Assembly: GCF_902706605.1 (NCBI RefSeq)
Contig: NZ_CACSLH010000021.1
Span: forward strand, 1 to 53,008
Reading direction: 5' to 3'
From: Enterococcus sp. CSURQ0835
GTDB taxonomy: Bacteria > Bacillota > Bacilli > Lactobacillales > Enterococcaceae
Length of the DNA: 53,008 nucleotides
Part shown: piece after piece, positions 44,531 to 53,008 of the stretch
How the letters are laid out: every line of letters starts with the position of its first letter
How positions within the stretch are numbered: the first letter of the stretch is position 1
Made by a program: the position numbers and the translations under genes
The notes under the pieces: model-generated
The model's input: the letters and a program-made list of their open reading frames with translations, nothing else
Told to the model about the DNA's origin: nothing
The model's database searches: none

Positions 44531-44868
44531 CTGAATTCCTCCTAGTCTTTACGTGCGTTTGATTCTTTCCGAGCGGTCAGCCATTCACTTGACTCACTTG
44601 ACCACTTGATTGGACAGTTTAATCTGCCCCTCTGCTTTTGATGATACGGGGAATCACGTACATTTCGCAACTATTCCGCTTAAGATCCTATTTATTTTAT
44701 AAATAATGAATAAACAAAGCGTTTCATTTGAAAGCTATTTCATTTTATGTTAAACAAACGAGGCGCTCGACGACGTTTGAACTTTAAAAATAATTCTGTT
44801 TTCTCGTAGCACGCCTGTAACAAAAAAAAGCGGCTCACACCACTTTAGAATTTCGCGCAATTGTTCAG
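44531..44868. other. Spacer upstream of the asp23-like gene
   Basis: No gene is supported in these 338 bases. Near the gene, CACTTGA occurs three times (44586-44592, 44595-44601, 44603-44609) at 8-9-bp steps, which reads TCAAGTG on the transcribed strand. The remainder is AT-rich and may hold the promoter; no hexamer pair stands out. Confidence 0.45.
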
Positions 44869-45453
44869 TTAACTTTTGATTTGAAAATGACGCAAGCCAT
44901 ATCCGCCGAGAAAATACCCAAGCCAACAACCACAAAAATTTAACAAAATATCACTCAACGCAAACGTCCCCAAATAAAAAACATACTGAATCGTCTCGAT
45001 GCCTAAAATCGTCAAAAGCGCGATCACCACGAACTGCTTTTTACTTGCATGCAGGCGATACAAGATGCCCAACGGTAAAAAATAAATGATATTCAAGCCA
45101 GCTTCCATCAATATTTTCGCATCCCAACGAATAAAATCAAATAACGCAGACGTAAACGTATGATACGTGGCCGCCTTCGTAAACAAAACGACAAACAATA
45201 AAAACAAATACACACTGAACACCAAATACATATACACCGCTGAGATCTTCCGAGCTTGCCACTGCAAAACAAACAGCCAAATAGTCAATCCCAAAAATAA
45301 AATCAGCACTTCATCCGTATAATAAAAACGTTCCATCATCCGACTCAACCGCAAATAATGATCCAATGTCGGCAACGCGATTTTTTCAATGATCACAAAG
45401 GCAGCCGCAAAAGAGATAAACAAGTTGATCGTGCTCATAAAAAATTTCTTCAT
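44869..45453 (-). CDS. VanZ-family membrane protein
   Basis: A 194-residue protein with about five transmembrane helices. The family signature lies in the second half: LNIIYFLPLGILYRL (about 120-134) and GIETIQYVFYLGTFALSDIL followed by LNFCGCWLGYFLGGYGLRHF (about 151-190). VanZ-like proteins are widespread and some raise teicoplanin tolerance; most have no known role. No other glycopeptide-resistance genes are nearby, so no resistance should be inferred. It lies just downstream of the polysaccharide operon terminator. Confidence 0.87.
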   Translation of the reverse strand: MKKFFMSTINLFISFAAAFVIIEKIALPTLDHYLRLSRMMERFYYTDEVLILFLGLTIWLFVLQWQARKISAVYMYLVFSVYLFLLFVVLFTKAATYHTFTSALFDFIRWDAKILMEAGLNIIYFLPLGILYRLHASKKQFVVIALLTILGIETIQYVFYLGTFALSDILLNFCGCWLGYFLGGYGLRHFQIKS

Positions 45454-45470
45454 CGACTCCCACCTTTCTC

Positions 45471-45507
45471 AGAAAAAAGTATCACCGCGAAGGCGATGAT
45501 ACTTTTA
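45471..45507 (-). terminator. Terminator of the polysaccharide operon
   Basis: AAAAGTATCA..CGC (45475-45487) pairs with GCG..TGATACTTTT (45494-45506). On the minus strand the stem runs into TTTTTT. It lies 33 nt after the flippase stop. Confidence 0.85.
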
Positions 45508-45539
45508 GGGTTTGTTAGACACTGAGTAGCTTACATCTA

Positions 45540-47111
45540 TTAAATCATTTCTTTCCCATAAAATCGTTGAATTTTTTTTGCATATTCAGGTATTTTTAAA
45601 ATCTTTATTAGCTTGGAAAATTCTTTTGTTCTGCTAAAGAACAAAAGAAAGATTACTAATGATAAAGCTGAGCTTACGCCCAAACGCCATATCAATAGCA
45701 AATAAGAAGAGAAGGACACATTTACTTCAATTAAGGCTAGCAAACCAAAATTTACTAAAATCGCGCTTAACAAATAAAACATTTGAACTAGATAATTTCT
45801 AAATCGATCTCCCAACTCTTTAGTCACCACTAAGTATGGCTCATACCAAGAAACTGTTAGCAAACTTGAACAAATAGTACCTAATAATACTCCAGCTACT
45901 TGTAAATCAGTAAATTTGATAAATAGAAAAGAAAAAACTATATTAGTAACTGACTCAACGATGGGTTTCCACCGCTGTTTCCAAGCTAAGCCATGAGAGC
46001 TAATAAAAACTAGTGGTGTTCCTCGAAACCCCTGAATAAAATAATTGATGACAATCACCGTTAAAGTAAGGCGGCTGACTTGGTAACTACTTCCTACCCA
46101 AATAGAGATGAACGGATTAATACACGCAGCAAAAATTATTCCTGAGAAATAAACTAATGAATTATTTACAAAGTTATGCAAGTAAAAAAGTTCTCTATTT
46201 TTAGCAACTGACTCCTCAACCGCCGCATTACCTAAACCAGATGTCACGGAAGTAATCGCACTGTTAATAACCATCTGAAGACTATTTAAGATCATCACAT
46301 AGTTTGAATAAACCCCTACCGCAGTTACACTGACAAAACGAGCGATAATCAAATTATCAGAGGATTTAACTATGATCGTTCCAACCTTGTTAGCAACATT
46401 TCCTACTGTTAAATGCTTCATCTCAGATATTTCTTTAGTATTGATGGGAACTAAATCAGAGTTCCAAACTATCGAATACATAGTATGTACTCTTTTAGAA
46501 ATAATAATATTAAATACAAAATTGACTATTATCGCAACTACCAAATAATACATGAAGCTTTTCGTTAAAACTAAAATCCCTACTTGCAAAATGGAAATTA
46601 CTATATTAGCAATTAAAGTATACGATGTATTGATATAATTTTTTTGATCCGCCATTAACAATGATCGATTATACGTGAAAAAGTAAGAGGAAACTGAATT
46701 CAATAAAAATAAGCCATAAATCATTTGTATTCTGAACATTGGAATAGACATGGCCTGATCAATAAAAAATTTCATAAAAGGCAGAAAGCTGATTCCTAAA
46801 ATAAACACTAACACTGCTATAATTCGATATGTCTTTTGATAAAGCCTCATTAATGACTTTACTGTCCCCCACTGCTTCTTTGCCAGAGGTTTATATAATG
46901 AATAAGTTATCGTGGGTCCAATCCCCAATTCAACTAAAGAAAGAAAAGAAAGAACACTAGTAAACAACCCATTGATACCTAGATATTCTTTACCTAAATA
47001 ATAGATAAAAAACGTTCTCGAAATATAAGTCACTAAAATTTGTAAAACAGTCGCGATTGTAGAAGTAGCTGAATTTTTTAAAGCTAACTTTGTTCTGTTT
47101 TGTTGTGCCAT
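45540..47111 (-). CDS. Polysaccharide flippase (Wzx, PST/MATE-like)
   Basis: It translocates undecaprenyl-linked repeat units across the membrane. The 523-residue product has about 12-14 hydrophobic helices. The opening is typical of the PST family: LALKNSATSTIATVLQILVT and RTFFIYYLGKEYLGINGLFT (about 9-50). A polar KSSDNLIIARFVSVTAVGVYS loop lies near 250-270, and the C-terminus is basic. It is the last gene of the operon, followed by a terminator. Its start overlaps the preceding glycosyltransferase gene by 28 nt. The AT-rich composition is shared with the rest of the locus. Confidence 0.9.
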   Translation of the reverse strand: MAQQNRTKLALKNSATSTIATVLQILVTYISRTFFIYYLGKEYLGINGLFTSVLSFLSLVELGIGPTITYSLYKPLAKKQWGTVKSLMRLYQKTYRIIAVLVFILGISFLPFMKFFIDQAMSIPMFRIQMIYGLFLLNSVSSYFFTYNRSLLMADQKNYINTSYTLIANIVISILQVGILVLTKSFMYYLVVAIIVNFVFNIIISKRVHTMYSIVWNSDLVPINTKEISEMKHLTVGNVANKVGTIIVKSSDNLIIARFVSVTAVGVYSNYVMILNSLQMVINSAITSVTSGLGNAAVEESVAKNRELFYLHNFVNNSLVYFSGIIFAACINPFISIWVGSSYQVSRLTLTVIVINYFIQGFRGTPLVFISSHGLAWKQRWKPIVESVTNIVFSFLFIKFTDLQVAGVLLGTICSSLLTVSWYEPYLVVTKELGDRFRNYLVQMFYLLSAILVNFGLLALIEVNVSFSSYLLLIWRLGVSSALSLVIFLLFFSRTKEFSKLIKILKIPEYAKKIQRFYGKEMI

Positions 47112-48052
47112 GCTACACCTCTAACTGAATAAAGCATATTTTTTACAATTTGTTTTAACTTGAATTTTTTATCTATTATTTTAGTTTCACTCATATTTTT
47201 TCTATAAAGTTCACTAGCCATTTGATTGCATGCAGCAATTTGTCCTTTGTATTTCATTTTAAAGTAGTGATTAAATTCTGTTGAAAATTCATTTCCATAT
47301 TTAGTATAAAACAGATCAAATTGATCAATAATAATGTTTCTTGAACGATAGCGTTCTAAAATATGTAAATGACTTGTTGTGGTCATAATTGAATTATCAC
47401 GCAACCGATGATAATAACCAACTTCATTGATATACATCACTTTTTCCACATGAAAGAATAGGTGCATTAAAAATAAATCATCTTCATGCAAAATTCCAGG
47501 ATAAAACAAAAGATCACACCTATCAAGTAAGGACTTCCTAATTAAGCAAGATGTAACCACAGTTGGCAGATTATATTCGCATTCTTCGAAAAATTTATTT
47601 TTAGTATACAACTTTTCTGCTATCAATTTAGTAAAACGTTTGTTAGTTTTGGATCTTTCAATTGATTTACTATACCTACTATTATCAGTAAAAGAGTTCA
47701 TATCAAAAAATATCATATCTGCTTTTTGAAGAGCAGAAGTCTTAATAGTTTGGGATAAGAAATCTCTCCCCATATAATCATCTGAATCCAGGAAAAAAAT
47801 AAACTCACCTGTAGCACATTTTAGACCCTTGTTTCTAGCAACAGATGGTCCTTGATTCAGTTGAAGTATATAAACTAAGTTATTATACTTCTTATCATAT
47901 TCTTTAATTATTTTTGCAGTATTATCAGTACTGCCATCATCTATTACAATACACTCAATATTTTTATAAGTTTGATTAAATACACTTTCTAAACATTCCG
48001 CTATATAATTTTCTACATTATATGCGGGAATTATGATAGATACTTTTTCCAT
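47084..48052 (-). CDS. Family 2 glycosyltransferase
   Basis: A 322-residue GT-A fold enzyme: MEKVSIIIPAYNVENYIAEC at the N-terminus, IVIDDGSTDNT (about 35-45), the GPSVARNKGL segment and the metal-binding FFLDSDDYMG (about 88-97). A LHEDDLFLMHLFF stretch near 190 holds the likely catalytic base (ED). It adds one sugar to the repeat unit; donor and acceptor cannot be told. Confidence 0.9.
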   Translation of the reverse strand: MEKVSIIIPAYNVENYIAECLESVFNQTYKNIECIVIDDGSTDNTAKIIKEYDKKYNNLVYILQLNQGPSVARNKGLKCATGEFIFFLDSDDYMGRDFLSQTIKTSALQKADMIFFDMNSFTDNSRYSKSIERSKTNKRFTKLIAEKLYTKNKFFEECEYNLPTVVTSCLIRKSLLDRCDLLFYPGILHEDDLFLMHLFFHVEKVMYINEVGYYHRLRDNSIMTTTSHLHILERYRSRNIIIDQFDLFYTKYGNEFSTEFNHYFKMKYKGQIAACNQMASELYRKNMSETKIIDKKFKLKQIVKNMLYSVRGVAWHNKTEQS

Positions 48053-48080
48053 AAATCATTCACCACCTATTTCTATGCTT

Positions 48081-48959
48081 TTAAGACTTTTTGTTTCTCA
48101 GTGGGTTCGGTAACGTTAGCCATTCTCCCATCACGTTTTGAGCTGTATCGGTAAAAGTATCTAAAAATCCTGATGCAGGTGAAAAAGTTAATTCCCCTAA
48201 AACAACTCGATCAATACATTGGAAAAAATCTACTCGTACGAAGGGAAACTCTTTTGCAACTTTATTACAAACATCAACCATTTCTTCTAATTGATCAGGC
48301 CGTTTAGGAATACTGTCCATTTTACTTTTATCATTATCAAATTTCATATCTTTCCAGTCATTATCTAGACAGATTCCTTTATTTTCTTTTGTTACTTTGT
48401 CAGAAAAACTAAGCACCTTACAAAATTTAGGCTCTCCATTAAAACAATAAAAACTATAATCTAAGTTTCGACTATCAAATACTAACATTTCTTCAGCTAT
48501 GATTTTAGGTTTCATTTTAGAATATTGTAGTTCATAGCTATTGAAACCAAAATCTTGTTTATAAAAGCGTTCAACCTCATTGATTGCTTTACTCATATTA
48601 AATATTTTTTTGTCTCCACAAAAAATATTAGTTCCACTAGCATTATTTGTCTTTAATACAAACTTTTCTGGTAAAGATGAAAGATTAATTTCATCGGGAG
48701 AATCCCAAGCCTTTAATAGTCTATTACTATATTGGCTTAATCCTTCTTTCTCTAAGTAGTTATAAAAACGATATTTATCTGCACATTCAATGATTCTCTC
48801 ATTATAAGGATTGTAGTAGTATTTTAACCATTGTATTTTCTCGTTAAAAGTTTTTGGATTTTTTAGATTTAATTTCTTTCCAGTAGTTCGATAATAAAGT
48901 AACTGGAGTGTACTTTTAGGCATAGTACGAAACATTATATTTTTTATTTGTTTTTTCAT
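48081..48959 (-). CDS. TupA-like ATP-grasp amidoligase
   Basis: A 292-residue protein with the TupA-type pattern: LNLKNPKTFNEKIQWLKYY (about 30-48), DKYRFYNYLEKEGL, PEKFVLKTNNASGTNIFCGDK (about 97-117), IIAEEMLV, and VRVDFFQCIDRVVLGELTFSPASG (about 243-266). The closing E..TF..ASG carries the metal-ligand Glu. TupA joins amino acids to glucuronate in teichuronopeptide; relatives lie in many capsule loci. Here the next gene makes UDP-glucuronate, which supports an amino-acid-decorated uronic acid polymer. That last step is inference. Confidence 0.82.
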   Translation of the reverse strand: MKKQIKNIMFRTMPKSTLQLLYYRTTGKKLNLKNPKTFNEKIQWLKYYYNPYNERIIECADKYRFYNYLEKEGLSQYSNRLLKAWDSPDEINLSSLPEKFVLKTNNASGTNIFCGDKKIFNMSKAINEVERFYKQDFGFNSYELQYSKMKPKIIAEEMLVFDSRNLDYSFYCFNGEPKFCKVLSFSDKVTKENKGICLDNDWKDMKFDNDKSKMDSIPKRPDQLEEMVDVCNKVAKEFPFVRVDFFQCIDRVVLGELTFSPASGFLDTFTDTAQNVMGEWLTLPNPLRNKKS

Positions 48960-48971
48960 TTTGTTAATCCT

Positions 48972-50138
48972 CTAATCTCTCCCAAAGATATCTCTCGTAT
49001 AAATTTTTTCTTCTATATCTGCTAACTCTTCTTCAAAGCGATTAGATACAATCACATCACACATATTTTTAAAATCAGCAAGATTTCTAACTACCGGTGA
49101 ATTGAAAAAATCAGCTGCTTCTAAAGTTGGTTCAAATACCACAACTGGAATCCCTTTTGCTTTGATTCGTTTCATGACGCCTTGCACAGATGAATAACGG
49201 AAATTATCAGAATTTGCCTTCATAGTCAGACGATAAATTCCAACGATTCGTGGTTTTCTAGCAATAATCTGCTCAGCAATAAAATCTTTTCGCGTCGTAT
49301 TAGAATCCACGATCGCGCCAATAATATTACTAGGTACTTCAGCATAATTTGCTCGTAATTGCTTCGTGTCTTTTGGTAAACAGTACCCACCATAACCGAA
49401 TGATGGATTGTTATAATGTGATCCCACTCGAGGATCAAGACAGACACCTTCAATGATTTGTCTACTATCTAGGTGGCGAGATTCCGCATATGTATCTAGT
49501 TCGTTAAAGTACGCCACTCGAGCAGCTAAATACGTATTTGAAAACAACTTGATCGCTTCAGCTTCAGTTGAGTTCGTCAATAAAACTGGTGTGTCTTGAT
49601 CAAGCGTATTTGCTTTAAACATATCTGCCAATTGCTGACCACGTTCTGAAACTTCACCAATTACAATCCTAGAAGGATGCAAGTTATCATACAGTGCGCG
49701 TCCTTCTCTTAGAAACTCAGGCGAGAAAATAATATTTTCAGTTTTAAATTTAGCTTTTACTTCAAGGGTATACCCTACTGGAACAGTTGATTTGATGACA
49801 AATGTAGCATTGGGACGAATCGCCAGCGCTTTTTCAATTACATCCTCAACCGTCGATGTGTCAAAATAATTTTTCTTTTCATCATAATCGGTTGGCGTAG
49901 CAATGATCAAATAGTCGCCGAACTTTACTGCTGCTTCAAAATCACTCGTAAACTCTACTTTTAAATCTTTTCGATCCATAAATTCATGGATTTCTTTATC
50001 TTCTAAAGGTGATTGTCCCTTTTGAAGCAAACTAACTTTTTCCTCAACGATATCATAAGCCATTACTTGCTCTTTTTGAGCTAATAGTAAGGCATTAGCA
50101 AGACCAACATAACCTAAGCCGAATATTGAAATTTTCAT
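48972..50138 (-). CDS. ugd: UDP-glucose 6-dehydrogenase
   Basis: It oxidises UDP-glucose to UDP-glucuronate with two NAD+. The 388-residue product has the Rossmann motif [18 protein letters not shown] (about 3-20), [28 protein letters not shown] (about 139-158), [14 protein letters not shown] and the catalytic Cys in [15 protein letters not shown] (about 246-260). The final domain (about 290-388) fits the UDP-binding part. It supplies a uronic acid for the polymer encoded here. Confidence 0.95.
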   Translation of the reverse strand: MKISIFGLGYVGLANALLLAQKEQVMAYDIVEEKVSLLQKGQSPLEDKEIHEFMDRKDLKVEFTSDFEAAVKFGDYLIIATPTDYDEKKNYFDTSTVEDVIEKALAIRPNATFVIKSTVPVGYTLEVKAKFKTENIIFSPEFLREGRALYDNLHPSRIVIGEVSERGQQLADMFKANTLDQDTPVLLTNSTEAEAIKLFSNTYLAARVAYFNELDTYAESRHLDSRQIIEGVCLDPRVGSHYNNPSFGYGGYCLPKDTKQLRANYAEVPSNIIGAIVDSNTTRKDFIAEQIIARKPRIVGIYRLTMKANSDNFRYSSVQGVMKRIKAKGIPVVVFEPTLEAADFFNSPVVRNLADFKNMCDVIVSNRFEEELADIEEKIYTRDIFGRD

Positions 50139-50140
50139 AA

Positions 50141-51016
50141 TTATCCTCTCAATCTAAAAAGTCCTAGTCCATTTTTTTTCAATATTATATATGAAGTAAA
50201 CACATTTAAAATACTTACATTAAACATTCTAGAGTCTTTTAGAATCCATTTTTTCGAGCTCCATCCCGTCATTTTTTGTTCCGTATAGTTAAGATGTTCA
50301 CACACATAGCGAGAAGCTTTTGCCAAACTTTCTGTACGTATCTTATAGTCCTCACTGCTCTTTCCTGCCGTTAAACTCGAATTAGATTTAGTTATGCAAT
50401 AAATAACTCTATCGGATCCTTCTATTTCATTTGCTAAAATTCCTGCTTTAACTGAAAAATATATGTCATTTGATACCCGTACATTATCGAACACTATTTC
50501 ATTTAATAAAATAAACTTTCTGTTGATCATTTTCCCCCATGGAGTAACCCATCTTGTTCTCAAGGCTAATTCACATGAGATAGATTTCGCAAGAATGTAA
50601 TTGCTTAGTAGATGATTAACATGAACATGTCTATCTGCAACTTGAGTACTATTTTCATAACAACTATGACAATGGAAATAAATAATATCAGCAGAACTGT
50701 TTTTATATAACGAGATTGATTCATAATAATCCTTCAAAAAAAAGTCATCTGCATCTGCAAAAATAATCCATTTCCCTTTTGATAATTTCAAACCTTCATT
50801 TCTTGCGGCTCCTGCCCCTTTATTTGGATTTATAAAAAAGCTAATATTTTCAAATTTTTCAATATATTTAAGTAAGATATCTATATTGACGGTACTCTGA
50901 TCATCCACAATAATAACTTCAACATCTTTATGAGTTTTAAGTTTCAATGTTTTTAATAATCTCACTGTTTTTTTGGGACTATTAAAAGTCGGGACTATAA
51001 TACTAAAGTTGATCAT
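50141..51016 (-). CDS. Family 2 glycosyltransferase
   Basis: A 291-residue GT-A fold enzyme: [31 protein letters not shown] (about 33-43), [12 protein letters not shown] (about 64-75) and FADADDFF (about 86-93). [10 protein letters not shown] segment near 158 is common in this group. It lies 2 nt upstream of ugd, and its start overlaps the previous gene's end by 4 nt, so it is tightly coupled. Sugar unknown. Confidence 0.9.
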   Translation of the reverse strand: MINFSIIVPTFNSPKKTVRLLKTLKLKTHKDVEVIIVDDQSTVNIDILLKYIEKFENISFFINPNKGAGAARNEGLKLSKGKWIIFADADDFFLKDYYESISLYKNSSADIIYFHCHSCYENSTQVADRHVHVNHLLSNYILAKSISCELALRTRWVTPWGKMINRKFILLNEIVFDNVRVSNDIYFSVKAGILANEIEGSDRVIYCITKSNSSLTAGKSSEDYKIRTESLAKASRYVCEHLNYTEQKMTGWSSKKWILKDSRMFNVSILNVFTSYIILKKNGLGLFRLRG

Positions 51017-52095
51017 TCATAACTCCTCATATCGTATAATTTTTTTAGCTTTTTTCCTAATTTGTCGCCTATTCTATTACTTTCAAACTTTTTTGCAGTT
51101 TTTAATGCTTCAAACTTCATCTGTTTCCTTGTCTCTTCGCTTTGACTTCCAAATTTGATTAAACATTTTGTTAAATGTACATAATCTCCAGTTTCAAATA
51201 AATAGCCATTTACTCCATCCTCAATATAAGATGCAATTCCTTCGTTATCTGCCCCGATAACAGGACAAGCACAGGCCATTGCTTCTATTCCCAGTAAGCC
51301 TAAACTTTCTTGTCGACTTGGAAAAACAAAAACATCTATCTTATTAAATATTTTACTCAGTTCTGTCTGCTTCATTGCTGAATAAGTATCAATTTTGAAT
51401 TTTTCCCTCAAATGACTTATTTTTTCCATCATAAGCTTTTTTTCGCTTCCTGATCCAATAATAATAAATTCAAATTTTTTTGAGTCTAGTTTAGTGATTG
51501 CTTTTAAAAACGTTCTCCACTCTTTACTTTTTTCAATTCTACTTATGAACGCAACTGTTGAAATTCTGGTCTTTTTTCTTAATCCATTTGAAAAGAATAT
51601 ATCAGTATTTACTCCACCAGACGGAGAAATAAATATTTTTTTAGAGGTAATACTAAATCTATCTTCTAATACTGATTTATAATAATTCGATGGTACAACT
51701 ATTAAATCTGATTTCTTTAAGGATTTTCTTACAACTGGAAGAAATAGACGTTGTTTAAGAGAAGTTGGTAATATATCTGTGCCATGAACATTTAAGATTA
51801 ATAAATTTTTTTTTCTAGCGAAAAGTAAAGGTACGGATGAATGAGATATATAATGAACGTAAGTTATATCGTAATTGTAGATTTGCTCTTTTTTCCACAC
51901 ATTAAAATAAAAAAATAAATACCTGTTTATCTTTTTGAAGAAATTTCCTTTTTTATTATTTATTACTGACAAATCAATTATGAATCCATTTTTCTTCAAT
52001 TGATCACATGAACTTTTTACGAAAGTACCAAACGTAGGAGCCTCCCTAGACGGATACATATTAGATACTACATGTAATTTTAATTTATTTACCAT
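51013..52095 (-). CDS. Family 4 glycosyltransferase
   Basis: A 360-residue GT-B enzyme. The N-terminal Rossmann half starts KLHVVSNMYPSREAPTFGTF. The C-terminal half holds FPSRQESLGLLGIEAMACAC (about 262-281), with the E-x7-E motif and then PVIGADNEGIASYIEDGVNG. It is a retaining enzyme of the capsule/EPS type with unknown donor. An AT-rich 313-base gap separates it from the polymerase-like gene upstream. Confidence 0.9.
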   Translation of the reverse strand: MVNKLKLHVVSNMYPSREAPTFGTFVKSSCDQLKKNGFIIDLSVINNKKGNFFKKINRYLFFYFNVWKKEQIYNYDITYVHYISHSSVPLLFARKKNLLILNVHGTDILPTSLKQRLFLPVVRKSLKKSDLIVVPSNYYKSVLEDRFSITSKKIFISPSGGVNTDIFFSNGLRKKTRISTVAFISRIEKSKEWRTFLKAITKLDSKKFEFIIIGSGSEKKLMMEKISHLREKFKIDTYSAMKQTELSKIFNKIDVFVFPSRQESLGLLGIEAMACACPVIGADNEGIASYIEDGVNGYLFETGDYVHLTKCLIKFGSQSEETRKQMKFEALKTAKKFESNRIGDKLGKKLKKLYDMRSYE

Positions 52096-52408
52096 GAATT
52101 AATCTACTCCAATTTTTTTACATAGTTTCTTCTAACTATAACGAATATAGTAACTTTTTTGTAACTGATGATTTCTCACCATTGATTGTATCTATCCCCA
52201 TTTTTATTCCCCTAAGAATAATTATCCTACCCCTAATCAAAATATTATTTTCAAAAAATCTCATCTAAACTTTGAAGCTCTAATATTTCTAAAATTATCA
52301 TTAGATAATCGCCTATGTGCATATATCTCTGTACTTTAGATTTCATTCCTTCTCTGGTATTGTTGCTCGAATTGAATATTATTTTTGGAAAGAAAAAAAT
52401 ATTCAATT
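52096..52408. other. AT-rich gap in the polysaccharide operon
   Basis: No gene is supported in these 313 bases on either strand. One 10-bp inverted repeat, ATTGAATATT/AATATTCAAT (52371-52380 and 52398-52407), lies just after the polymerase stop. A terminator is possible, but no clean T run follows on the minus strand. A promoter for the downstream genes may lie here. Confidence 0.4.
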
Positions 52409-53008
52409 TTATAATCCATATAAAAATTTATTTTTATTTACATCATTTTCCTTTCTTTCTCTCAAACATCCCAAGCCAATTAGCAGAGCAATTAATGTTG
52501 ATGAAATAATATCTACAAAAACATGTCCTCCAAATATACTAAATAGCTCACCGATTAGAACCATAGCTAAACAAAAATATCTCCACTTATTTTCCTGATT
52601 TATAGTTAGCTTGAATACTCCTTTTTGAACAATACCATAAGAAAGAAATACGCCTGGTATTCCAGTAGTAAACCATATATCAAAGATATCCATCTCTGCT
52701 ATGTGTTTAGTTTGTTTTAATAGCTCTGAAATGCCAATTCCAAATAAGTAACCGGATATATTAACTTTCTCCAACCAGAAGATAATTATCTTCTTCAAAA
52801 AGATAAATCTTCCAGAATTAATATAGTTTCCAAATCCAGAATTATTTCTAACTTGATATTTTTGTCTTTCTATAAAAGGATTTAAAATCACAGTGAACCA
52901 TTGTATTACCTCTTTTGAAAAATAGTATGTAAACACTAATATCAGTATACTGATAATGACAAGAATAACTAATGAAAGAATATTTTTATTTGTTGTTCTA
53001 ACTAGAGA
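52409..53008 (-). CDS. Wzy-like O-antigen/capsule polymerase, C-terminal part only
   Basis: The frame is open to the window edge: 199 codons are visible and the N-terminal part is outside, so an internal GTG at 52936 should not be taken as the start. The visible part begins in a hydrophobic helix (ILSLVILVIISILILVF). A long extracellular-type loop follows (WFTVILNPFIERQKYQVRNN ... FGIGISELLKQTKHIAEMDIF), then DIWFTTGIPGVFLSYGIV and further helices. The loop followed by a D-x-[FW]-x-x-x-G-I-x-G segment is typical of Wzy/WaaL-type polymerases. Product identity is inferred from this and the locus. Confidence 0.68.
   Translation of the reverse strand, partial: SLVRTTNKNILSLVILVIISILILVFTYYFSKEVIQWFTVILNPFIERQKYQVRNNSGFGNYINSGRFIFLKKIIIFWLEKVNISGYLFGIGISELLKQTKHIAEMDIFDIWFTTGIPGVFLSYGIVQKGVFKLTINQENKWRYFCLAMVLIGELFSIFGGHVFVDIISSTLIALLIGLGCLRERKENDVNKNKFLYGL

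Noticed and set aside
44750-44935. 61-codon minus-strand frame overlapping the end of the VanZ-family gene
   Set aside because: It lies largely out of frame over the 3' end of a well-supported gene, has no ribosome site, and its composition is that of a shadow frame.
44869-45453. Glycopeptide resistance (vanZ)
   Set aside because: The protein is only a VanZ-family member; there is no vanHAX, vanRS or other resistance context.
52371-52407. Inverted repeat after the polymerase stop as an operon terminator
   Set aside because: The stem is AT-only and no clean T run follows on the minus strand; the downstream genes belong to the same locus.
52936-53008. Possible GTG start at 52936 for the polymerase-like protein
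   Set aside because: The frame is open upstream to the window edge and encodes a continuous transmembrane helix, so the true start is outside.

Overview
The window looks like the chromosome of a low-GC Gram-positive of the order Lactobacillales, most likely an Enterococcus. The basis is the pcrA-ligA and gatCAB-dgkB housekeeping block, a Gls24/Asp23-type protein, a Mga-like regulator beside a surface-protein operon, strong GGAGG ribosome binding sites, and a Tn916-family conjugative element. The species cannot be fixed from sequence alone.

Layout. (1) About 1-18150: one end of an integrative conjugative element (ICE) of the Tn916/ICEBs1 class, all on the minus strand. Reading along transcription: a four-HTH regulator, a sortase-anchored adhesin, two DUF961 proteins (Orf23/Orf22 type), a RelB/DinJ-like small protein, the FtsK-type coupling protein (Orf21), cargo, oriT, the MobT relaxase (Orf20), a frameshifted DUF3789 gene, an Orf19/TcpD-type membrane protein, ArdA, more cargo, TcpE and a VirB4-type ATPase. 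The ATPase gene is interrupted by the 5' end of a group II intron that runs off the left edge. The cargo is defence-like: a zeta-type toxin with an unusual downstream partner, a compact Gabija pair (GajA/GajB), an orphan cytosine-5 methyltransferase with an acidic partner, and an orphan HEPN (R-X4-H) protein. A chimeric scar and duplicated terminators show that this cargo was assembled by recombination. No integrase or resistance gene lies in the window.

(2) 18.2-22.7 kb: core genes lepA, an Eis-like acetyltransferase, a nucleoside 2-deoxyribosyltransferase and a DUF2238-like membrane protein. (3) 22.8-31.1 kb: a three-gene surface operon encoding a membrane-anchored protein, a small secreted protein and a ~1800-residue protein with four mucin/carbohydrate-binding-like modules. 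It is divergent from a Mga-like regulator. (4) 31.2-41.7 kb: housekeeping genes for an rRNA/TrmA-type methyltransferase, DgkB, GatBAC, LigA and PcrA. (5) 41.9-45.5 kb: a CLC chloride transporter, an extended Asp23/Gls24 protein and a VanZ-family protein. (6) 45.5-53.0 kb: the distal part of an AT-rich capsule/exopolysaccharide operon (flippase, glycosyltransferases, TupA-like ATP-grasp, UDP-glucose dehydrogenase, partial polymerase) that continues past the right edge.

Working together: the ICE pairs its conjugation machinery with anti-restriction (ArdA), phage-defence-like and addiction-like modules plus its own adhesin. The surface operon and the polysaccharide locus shape the cell envelope. 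Function calls rest on motifs readable in the translations; no database search was run.
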